Shown piece after piece: positions 1 through 5,980 of a stretch of DNA of 8,552 bases. A program made the translations under genes and the position numbers. Numbering within the stretch: the first letter of the stretch is position 1; every line of letters starts with the position of its first letter. The notes below the pieces were generated by a model that was given only the letters and a program-made list of their open reading frames with translations, searched no databases and was not told the DNA's origin. Source of the stretch: an uncultured Clostridia bacterium (GTDB lineage Bacteria > Bacillota > Clostridia > Oscillospirales > Acutalibacteraceae); assembly GCA_947165615.1 (NCBI GenBank), contig CAMVBD010000039.1, forward strand, positions 1 through 8,552. Direction: 5' to 3'.

Positions 1-1466
1 AGCTCGACGTCCACGACGTCCTCTGTGAGTTCCACAGCCGCGTAGCCGCGGACCATGGTATAGGGGACGTTGAGGTCGAATTTTTCGCACCAGCCGGGGA
101 TGCGCAGATAAAGCGTTTTTCCCTTGCCGCCGGCGATGTTGAGACGCACCTTGCCGTCGGAGGGATAGGCGGTCTCGAGGGTAAGAAGCGCGCCGTTTAT
201 CACGGCCTCGCTGTCGATATACTGGTGGAGATAGATGCGGGAGTCGTCATAGGAATACATATACTCGCCGACGTCCGCGATAAAGCGGGTCAGGTTCGGC
301 GGGCAGCAGGAGCAGCCGAAGACCTCGAGGCGCTGGGTGATGGGCAGGCGCTCGCCGCGTCCGATGCTGCCGTGGCGGTGGTGGTCCCGCAGGTTGATCT
401 CCAGCGGATTTTCATAGAAAAAGCTTTTTCCGTCCAGCGACACGCCCGAAAGGATGCCGTTGAACATCTGCAGTTCCACAAGGTCCGCGTATTTGGAGTC
501 GGGCTCCAGATCCTTCATGCGGTTGGCAAACATTGCGAACGCGATAGAGGCGCAGGTCTCGGTGTATGCCGTGTCGCTGGGCAGGTCGTAGGGCACGGTG
601 AACGCCTCGCCGACGTGGGTGGAGCCGATGCCGCCGGTGACGTACATTTTGCCGTAATACATATCGTCGAACAGGGCTTTGCAGGCCGAGAACATCTCCC
701 CGTCCTCCTCGACCGCCGCCTCGTCCGCCATGCCGGAATAGAGGTAATTGGCGCGCACGCAGTGGCCGACGGCCTCCTTTTGCTCCCGCACGGGCAGATG
801 GCTCTGGAAATAGGCGTCGCTGCACCAGGCACCCTCGGGCACCGAGTCCTCGTGCCGGTGGTCGAGGAAGAATTTGGCGAGCTTGCGGTACTTTTCGTCC
901 GGGCGCACGGCGTAGAGTTTATAAAGCGCGAGCTCGATCTCCTCGTGGCCGGGGGTCTTGAAGCCCGTGTCCGCCTTGACGCAGAAGCGCTCGATGACGT
1001 AGTCGATATAGCGGTCCATGAGGTTCAAAAACCGGTCGCGGCCCGTGGCGTTATAATAGGCGACGGCGGCCTCGATCAGATGCCCGAGGCAGTACAGCTC
1101 GTGATGGTCCCGGTCCTTGAAGCGGTTGTCGGGCTGGATGACCGTGTGAAAAATGTTATAATAGCCGTTTTTGTCCTGATGGGCTTCGATTTTGTCGATG
1201 GCGTCCTCGATTTCGGCCTCCAGCGCCTCGTCCGGCGCCTTGGCGAGCATGTACGCGGCGCTTTCGAGCCACTTGGCGACGTCCGAATCCCAAAAGTAAT
1301 GCAGGCCCTCCACAGGCTGAAAGTCCAGCGCGGCAAAGCGCCCGGTGTCGCCGAAGCGGTCGCGGACCGCCCAGATCGTGGTCTCCCGGTTGATCTTCTG
1401 CCGGTTGGCCCAAAAGCCGCCGCAGACCTCGACCGCGGAAAGAGGCAGGTGCTTTAAGTGTTCCAT
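1..1466 (-). CDS. GH127 beta-L-arabinofuranosidase (DUF1680), N-terminal 488 residues, cut by window edge
   Basis: Predicted retaining exo-enzyme that removes terminal beta-L-arabinofuranose from plant oligosaccharides. The frame is open from an ATG at 1466 to base 1, so the C-terminal part is outside the window; the characterised relative HypBA1 of Bifidobacterium longum has 658 residues. Family landmarks appear in order: HELYCLGH, TPGHEEIELAL, GHCVRANYLYSGMAD, YVTGGIGS, GEAF, TETCAS and FGCSCCPPN. The zinc-binding set of HypBA1 (E338, C340, C417, C418) matches E303, C305, C387 and C388 here; C387 would be the nucleophile and E287 the acid/base (E322 in HypBA1, same spacing of 16 to the zinc glutamate). 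There is no signal peptide, so the enzyme is probably cytoplasmic. The start is set by AAGGAGG (1471-1477), 4 bases upstream. It is the last visible gene of a leftward operon, 9 bases after the HAD gene. The family call is very secure; the exact arabinoside substrate is inferred. Confidence 0.95.
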   Translation of the reverse strand, partial: MEHLKHLPLSAVEVCGGFWANRQKINRETTIWAVRDRFGDTGRFAALDFQPVEGLHYFWDSDVAKWLESAAYMLAKAPDEALEAEIEDAIDKIEAHQDKNGYYNIFHTVIQPDNRFKDRDHHELYCLGHLIEAAVAYYNATGRDRFLNLMDRYIDYVIERFCVKADTGFKTPGHEEIELALYKLYAVRPDEKYRKLAKFFLDHRHEDSVPEGAWCSDAYFQSHLPVREQKEAVGHCVRANYLYSGMADEAAVEEDGEMFSACKALFDDMYYGKMYVTGGIGSTHVGEAFTVPYDLPSDTAYTETCASIAFAMFANRMKDLEPDSKYADLVELQMFNGILSGVSLDGKSFFYENPLEINLRDHHRHGSIGRGERLPITQRLEVFGCSCCPPNLTRFIADVGEYMYSYDDSRIYLHQYIDSEAVINGALLTLETAYPSDGKVRLNIAGGKGKTLYLRIPGWCEKFDLNVPYTMVRGYAAVELTEDVVDVE

Positions 1467-1475
1467 AGTTCCTCC

Positions 1476-2045
1476 TTATTTGATTTGTACGATTTTTTTG
1501 CCCTTGACGATGAAGGCGTGCTTTGCCATGTCGATCAAGGGTCGGTCGTTTTTTTCGGAATCGGTGTAAAAGTTATCGATCTCGGCGTCCGGAAAGGCCT
1601 CGAGAAACGCGGGGACCTTTTTGGAGCGCATGCACAGGCGGCTGATTTTGCCCGTTTTGGGATCGAGCAGGCTGCCGACGCAGTGCTTGATGCCGAGGCG
1701 CTCGCAGATCACCGCCATGGACGCCTCGGGCGAGGCGGTCACGACAACGTCGTCCGGCTGCTGGAGCTCCTTGTAAAAGGGACGGATCTTGTGCATATGC
1801 CGGTCCCAGAAGTCGACGCAGTCGGCCTCGAAATCGTCGATGTTCTTAAAGTAGTCCTCAATAAAGGGGGCGTAGGTCGAAAGCGCCTGCTCAACCGTGA
1901 CCTTGCCGAGTTTGTACTTTGTGATCGCGTACAGGACCTTCGGGACGTATCTGACAAGGTACGGCGTCTTTTTGAGGTAGTAGAAAAAGAAATCGAGCAC
2001 GCTTTCCCCGTCGTAAATGGTGTCGTCAAAATCGTAAACGTTCAC
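1476..2045 (-). CDS. HAD-IB family phosphatase-like hydrolase (phosphoserine phosphatase-like fold), GTG start
   Basis: Protein of 189 residues with the full haloacid dehalogenase motif set. Motif I is YDFDDTIYDG, with D5 the likely nucleophile and D7 the acid/base. Motif II is VVVTAS (S105). The motif III lysine is K142 or K143 in MRSKKVPAF. Motif IV is FYTDSEKND, with D162 and D167 as likely Mg2+ ligands. A mostly helical cap lies between motifs I and II, as in the HAD-IB (SerB-like) group. The substrate cannot be read from the sequence; a small phosphomonoester is the family expectation. The frame extends further upstream to 2174, but the GTG at 2045 is preferred: it has a strong GAGGAGG (2053-2059) 7 bases upstream, starts 2 bases after the lipoprotein stop, and places motif I at the very N-terminus as is normal. 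Short spacing on both sides argues for co-transcription and translational coupling. Its role beside glycosidases is unknown; sugar-phosphate clearance is one speculation. Confidence 0.9.
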   Translation of the reverse strand: MNVYDFDDTIYDGESVLDFFFYYLKKTPYLVRYVPKVLYAITKYKLGKVTVEQALSTYAPFIEDYFKNIDDFEADCVDFWDRHMHKIRPFYKELQQPDDVVVTASPEASMAVICERLGIKHCVGSLLDPKTGKISRLCMRSKKVPAFLEAFPDAEIDNFYTDSEKNDRPLIDMAKHAFIVKGKKIVQIK

Positions 2046-2047
2046 GT

Positions 2048-2812
2048 TCAGCCCTCCTCGAATCCATATTCGTCGACGTCCACGTCGATGGCGGACGCCG
2101 TAACGGAACCGGTCTCGAACAGCAAGAGCTCCCAGTAGGTCGTCAGGTCCTCGTCGGCGTTGTATGCCTCGCATTTCGCGGCAAAGCCGAATTCGCTGTC
2201 GATCCAGATATAGACCGTTTCGGTCGCTTCCCCGTCCGTGTAGGCGCGCTGGATATACTTTTTGCAGGGGCGCCCGGCGACCGTGTCGTCCTCGATGTAC
2301 AACACGTTTGCAAGCGCGGAAAACGCCGGATCGACGGCGGAAAGTTTCATAAACGTCGAGGAAATGTCCGAAACGGACTTGCCCTTTTCGACGCTCTTTG
2401 TGTAAAGGTCCTCGTCGGGAACGGCGGTGTAGACCAGAAGGTCGGTCCCGTCCGCCTTGTAATAAAAGAAATTGCCGGACACGGGATACTTTGCCTCAAA
2501 GGCCGACGCGGTCTTGACCTCTTTGACCCGCACGCGCTCTTTGCCGAGCTGTTCGTCAAAATACAGGTATTCCGCCAAAAAATTCGACTGCCAGGAGGCG
2601 TCCACCGCAAAGCCCTCGTTCGCGGGGACGGAATTCGACACACTTTCGCTTTCGGAGGCGTCCCCCAAGGAAGACGGCTCGGCGTCGCCGGGATCGTAGG
2701 AATAGCCTTCGGGCGGGACGGTCGGTTTTTCGGTCTGTCCGCAGGCGGACAGCAATACGGACGCCAAAACCGTCAGGCTCAGGACGACGGACACAACGCG
2801 GTATATTTTCAT
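2048..2812 (-). CDS. Predicted secreted lipoprotein of unknown function
   Basis: Protein of 254 residues. The N-terminus has Lys2 and Arg5, a hydrophobic stretch over residues 6-21 and a lipobox LLSAC, so the mature protein should begin at lipid-modified Cys24 and sit on the outer face of the membrane. A low-complexity linker rich in Pro, Ser, Glu and Asp follows (about residues 25-62), then a compact domain of about 190 residues and a very acidic C-terminus (DVDVDEYGFEE). The domain has the alternating pattern VAGRPCKKY, ETVYIWIDSEFGFAAKCE, TTYWELLLFE. This vaguely recalls LolA/RseB-like lipoprotein-binding sheets, but that is only an impression and I do not recognise a named family. It is not an ABC sugar-binding protein, being too short and lacking those motifs. 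The start at 2812 is chosen because it puts the signal peptide at the N-terminus and has AAGGAG about 10 bases upstream. It is the first gene of the leftward operon, directly behind a consensus promoter. Confidence 0.85.
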   Translation of the reverse strand: MKIYRVVSVVLSLTVLASVLLSACGQTEKPTVPPEGYSYDPGDAEPSSLGDASESESVSNSVPANEGFAVDASWQSNFLAEYLYFDEQLGKERVRVKEVKTASAFEAKYPVSGNFFYYKADGTDLLVYTAVPDEDLYTKSVEKGKSVSDISSTFMKLSAVDPAFSALANVLYIEDDTVAGRPCKKYIQRAYTDGEATETVYIWIDSEFGFAAKCEAYNADEDLTTYWELLLFETGSVTASAIDVDVDEYGFEEG

Positions 2813-2846
2813 GGAAACCGGACTCCTTTTTCTTTGCTTATATAAA

Positions 2847-2875
2847 ACTATAAAATAAATTTCCCGTTTTGTCAA
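2847..2875 (-). promoter_or_regulatory. Sigma-A type promoter of the lipoprotein-HAD-GH127 operon
   Basis: Read on the minus strand, a perfect -35 TTGACA (2875-2870) is followed by a 17-base spacer and a -10 TATAGT (2852-2847), one mismatch from TATAAT. Transcription should begin near 2840, giving a short leader of roughly 28 bases before the lipoprotein ATG at 2812. Position, spacing and AT-rich context all fit, so this is the best promoter in the window. Its strength suggests high basal activity unless repressed. Confidence 0.85.
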
Positions 2876-2940
2876 TAAAAACAAATTATATCTTGTGCAA
2901 AACAGAAAAATATGGTAGGATAGAAATACCAAAACAGAAA
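2861..2940. promoter_or_regulatory. Candidate shared operator: three copies of an 11-base motif, 32 bases apart
   Basis: The sequence CAAAACAGAAA occurs exactly twice on the plus strand, at 2898-2908 and 2930-2940. A third copy, CAAAACGGGAA (9 of 11 identical, both changes purine to purine), lies inverted at 2861-2871. The CAAAAC cores begin at 2866, 2898 and 2930, an exact 32-base step that is close to three helical turns, so all three would face the same side of the DNA. The first copy overlaps the last bases of the leftward -35 and runs into its spacer. The second does the same for the rightward promoter. The third lies in the GH2 leader. This would suit one regulator controlling both operons, but no regulator gene is visible, and the spacer is A-rich, which raises chance matches. 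Confidence 0.4.
2893..2921 (+). promoter_or_regulatory. Promoter of the GH2-GH78 operon, extended -10 type
   Basis: The -35 TTGTGC (2893-2898) is separated by exactly 17 bases from the -10 TAGGAT (2916-2921). A TGG just before the -10 supplies the TGn extended -10 element, which usually compensates for a weak -35. Transcription should start near 2928, about 28 bases before the GH2 ATG at 2956. The two divergent -35 boxes are only 17 bases apart (2876-2892), so RNA polymerase binding at one side could affect the other. The promoter is plainly weaker by consensus than the leftward one. Confidence 0.7.
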
Positions 2941-2955
2941 GGCGGCAACTTTCGA

Positions 2956-5900
2956 ATGAATTACAAAATCAACAAAACGCTGCACAACACGTTCGGCATT
3001 TTCGAGAAAAACAAACTCCCGCCCCGCGCCTACGCCATCCCCTACGCGACCGAGCAGGGGCTTCGGGACACGGCGCTGCGCGATGAGCGCTATGCGTCCG
3101 ATATGGTCGAGGTGCTTTCCGGCGTGTGGGATTTTAAGTTATACAAATCCATCTCCGACCTGCCGGACAAGCTGGACAGCCTGAAGACCAAATTCAAGAC
3201 CATCCCGGTGCCCGCGGACTGGCAGCGCGAGGGCTTTTTGCCTCCCGTTTATCTCAACACCCGGTACGAGTTCAAGAACATGGAGCCCGAGATCCCGGCG
3301 GATATGCCGGTCGGCGTCTACCGCAGATTTTTTGAGACCGACGGCACGGACAAGACCTATAGCCTCTCCTTCCTCGGCGTGGCGAACAACCTCTCCCTTT
3401 ACGTCAACGGCAAGTTCGTCGGCTATTCCGAGGGCAGCCACAACACGGCGGAATTCGATCTGACCCCCTTTGTGACCCCCGGCAAAAACGAGCTGCTCGT
3501 CGTCTCCTTCCGCTGGTGCAACGGTACCTTCCTCGAGTGCCAGGACATGTTCCGCGACAACGGCATTTTCCGCGACGTGCTGCTTTATAAGTACGGCAAA
3601 GCCTATGTATACGACTTTGAGGCGCTGCCCGAAAAGACGGGCGAGACCTACGCCTTACAGGTAAACGCCTTTGTCAGGGGCGACACGGACGGCCGCCGTC
3701 TTGCCGCAAAACTCCTTGACAAGGACGGAAAGACCGTTGCCGAGACGACCGTGCCCGCGGAAGAAACCGTGCGCATTCGCTTTGAGAATTTGAAGGTCAA
3801 CGAGTGGAACCCCGAATTGCCCGTCACCTATACCCTGTATCTGACGCTTCTCGGCGAAGCGGAGGAAATGACCCTTCGCACCGTGACCGGCTTTAAGACC
3901 ATCGAAATCAAAAACGCGGTCTTTTATTTCAACGGCCAGCCCATTAAAATGAAGGGCGTCAACCACCACGACACCACGCTTCATAACGGCTACGTCATGA
4001 GCCACGCGGACCTTGAAAAGGACGTAAAACTGATGAAGAGCCTGAACGTCAACGCGGTCAGGACCTCGCACTATCCGCCCGACCCCTATTTTCTGACCCT
4101 GTGCGACGTGTACGGTCTGTACGTCGTGGACGAGGCGGACATTGAGACCCACGGCGCGTGGGAACTGGGCGATTTCAGCCTGATCTCGAAGCAGGCCAAA
4201 TGGAGCCGGCACTACGTGGACCGCGTACGGCGCATGTATTACCGCGACCGCAGCCACGTCTGCGTTACCATGTGGTCGCTGGGCAACGAGTCCGGCGGGC
4301 ACAGATGCCAGGACGCCTGCTATAAGTGGCTCAAGGAGATCGGCACGCCGATCCCGGTCCATTACGAGAGCGTCATCCATACCTCCCGTATGCACTACGA
4401 CGTCATCAGCGAAATGTACACCTCCACCGAGGACATCGAGCTCATGATGAAGGGCAAGCGCGTGCGCGAACTGGACGGCAAAAAGTGGGTGTGCAAGGAG
4501 TATTCCAAGTTCCCGTTCTATCTGTGCGAATACGCGCACGCCATGGGCGTCGGTCCCGGCAACCTTGAGGAATACTGGGATCTGATGTACGAGTGGGATC
4601 TGTCCATGGGCGGCTGCATCTGGGAATGGGCCGACCATACCGTCTATCACGAAAACGGCAAGTACCGCTACACCTACGGCGGCGACCACGGCGAAAAGGA
4701 GCACGACGGCAACTTCTGCGTGGACGGCCTGATGTTCGCGGACCGCACCCCGCACACCGGCGCCAAGGAAATGAAGGCCGTGTACCGTCCCCTGCGCGCC
4801 GCCGTCTCCGGCAACAAGCTTTACTGCATTGAAAACACCAACCGCTTCCGCGATTCGTCCTATATCGACATCCGCTGGGTATTGAAGGAAAACGGCATCG
4901 AGACCGACGAAGGGACCCTGCATACCAACATCCCGCCGATGGGCGCCGAGTGCTTCGAGCTCGGGCACAAGGATTACGACCCCGCCAAGGACGCGCATCT
5001 GGACCTCATTTACACCGACCGCGAGACCGGCGCCGAGATCGCCGTGGAGCAGTTGGTCCTCAACGACGTGCCCTATGAGTACGACATTGAGATCGGGCAG
5101 AAGATCGCCGCCGAGCGCGACGGGGACACGCTTCGCATTTCGACCGAAAACGGCGAAATCCGCTTTGACCTCGTCAAGGGCGAACTGGTCGGCTACAGTG
5201 TCAACGGCGTGGACCTGCTTGCTGCCGCCCCCGTCAAAAACACGGGCTTTGCGGCAAACCTGTACCGCGCCCTCATTGACAACGACGCCGCCAACCGCGA
5301 CAAGTGGAAGGAAGCGGGCCTGAACAGGCTGAAGGCCGAGCCCGTGGACGTCAGCGTCTCCTTCTCCGACGACGGCATTAAGGTCGACACCGTCCACGCG
5401 CTGAAATTCGGGCGCAAAAAGAAGTATACGCTGTCCCTCTCCTATAACGTCACCGCCCTTTCCGCTGTGGAAGTTTCTGCAAAGATCGTGCCGGAGGCGG
5501 ACGCCCTGATCGACGCGCCGCGCTACGGTCTGACGATCGAACTCAACCGGGCGCTCGATTACGTCACCTACTACGGCAGAGGCGAAGCCGAGAACATGCC
5601 CGACTTCAAAGCCCAGGCTCCCGTCGGCATTTACAGCGCCAAGGTCGAGGACATGCGCGAAAAGTACGTCTATCCGCAGGAAAGCGGCATGCACTGTGAT
5701 ACCAAGTGGCTGCGTCTTGCCGACGGCAGCGGCGCGAGCCTTACCTTCTACGCCGAGTCCTCCTTCAATTTCAGCGTCAAGCACTTTACGCAGGAGGCGC
5801 TGGACGAAGCAAAGCATGAGGAAGACCTGAAGGACATGAACATCACGTACCTGACGCTGGACGCGGCGACCCGCGGCATCGGCTCCTCCTCCTGCGGCCC

Positions 5901-5979
5901 CGACACCAGAGCGGAGTACCGCCTGACCGATCCGAGCGGCTACGGCTTTGCGTTTACGATGATCCCCGAGGTAAAATAA
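2956..5979 (+). CDS. GH2 beta-galactosidase, LacZ-type five-domain architecture, cytoplasmic
   Basis: Enzyme of 1007 residues that hydrolyses terminal beta-D-galactosides by a retaining mechanism. The order matches E. coli LacZ (about 1024 residues): N-terminal sugar-binding jelly roll (about 50-220, with PPVYLNTRY and the loop LECQDMFRDNGIFRD), Ig-like domain (about 225-330), TIM barrel (about 335-620), a second Ig-like domain and the C-terminal Bgal small-chain domain (about 720-1005). Barrel motifs are RTSHYPPDP, VVDEADIETHG, SLGNESG with acid/base E445, SEMYTST, LCEYAHAMG with nucleophile E525, and WEWADH (W556). There is no signal peptide. Two LacZ substrate-site positions differ: the N604 position reads Asp (FCVDGLMFADR) and the W999 position reads Cys (GIGSSSCGPD). 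Lactose may therefore not be the main substrate, and galactosyl ends of plant oligosaccharides are an alternative. The start follows AAAGGCGG (2938-2945); a TTG in frame at 2869 lies upstream of the promoter and is rejected. The GH78 gene follows after one base. Confidence 0.95.
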   Translation: MNYKINKTLHNTFGIFEKNKLPPRAYAIPYATEQGLRDTALRDERYASDMVEVLSGVWDFKLYKSISDLPDKLDSLKTKFKTIPVPADWQREGFLPPVYLNTRYEFKNMEPEIPADMPVGVYRRFFETDGTDKTYSLSFLGVANNLSLYVNGKFVGYSEGSHNTAEFDLTPFVTPGKNELLVVSFRWCNGTFLECQDMFRDNGIFRDVLLYKYGKAYVYDFEALPEKTGETYALQVNAFVRGDTDGRRLAAKLLDKDGKTVAETTVPAEETVRIRFENLKVNEWNPELPVTYTLYLTLLGEAEEMTLRTVTGFKTIEIKNAVFYFNGQPIKMKGVNHHDTTLHNGYVMSHADLEKDVKLMKSLNVNAVRTSHYPPDPYFLTLCDVYGLYVVDEADIETHGAWELGDFSLISKQAKWSRHYVDRVRRMYYRDRSHVCVTMWSLGNESGGHRCQDACYKWLKEIGTPIPVHYESVIHTSRMHYDVISEMYTSTEDIELMMKGKRVRELDGKKWVCKEYSKFPFYLCEYAHAMGVGPGNLEEYWDLMYEWDLSMGGCIWEWADHTVYHENGKYRYTYGGDHGEKEHDGNFCVDGLMFADRTPHTGAKEMKAVYRPLRAAVSGNKLYCIENTNRFRDSSYIDIRWVLKENGIETDEGTLHTNIPPMGAECFELGHKDYDPAKDAHLDLIYTDRETGAEIAVEQLVLNDVPYEYDIEIGQKIAAERDGDTLRISTENGEIRFDLVKGELVGYSVNGVDLLAAAPVKNTGFAANLYRALIDNDAANRDKWKEAGLNRLKAEPVDVSVSFSDDGIKVDTVHALKFGRKKKYTLSLSYNVTALSAVEVSAKIVPEADALIDAPRYGLTIELNRALDYVTYYGRGEAENMPDFKAQAPVGIYSAKVEDMREKYVYPQESGMHCDTKWLRLADGSGASLTFYAESSFNFSVKHFTQEALDEAKHEEDLKDMNITYLTLDAATRGIGSSSCGPDTRAEYRLTDPSGYGFAFTMIPEVK

Positions 5980-5980
5980 G

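Noticed and set aside
417..430. Perfect 14-base palindrome GAAAAAGCTTTTTC inside GH127
   Set aside because: It codes for ordinary residues (KSFF), cannot form a hairpin with a loop, and fits chance in a Lys-Ser-Phe-Phe stretch.
225..1457. Open frame of 410 codons on the plus strand opposite GH127
   Set aside because: It shows no recognisable family, has a compositional look typical of antisense frames, and lies fully inside the conserved GH127 sequence including its zinc-site motifs.
2046..2174. Longer HAD protein starting at 2174
   Set aside because: The added 43 residues are Arg-rich, overlap the lipoprotein gene in another frame, and would displace HAD motif I from its usual N-terminal place; the GTG at 2045 has an excellent ribosome site.
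2813..2932. N-terminal extension of the lipoprotein from a TTG at 2932
   Set aside because: It would cross the leftward promoter and bury the signal peptide and lipobox inside the protein.
2869..2955. N-terminal extension of GH2 from a TTG at 2869
   Set aside because: The codon lies upstream of the predicted transcription start and overlaps the leftward -35 box; ATG 2956 fits the family N-terminus and has a ribosome site.
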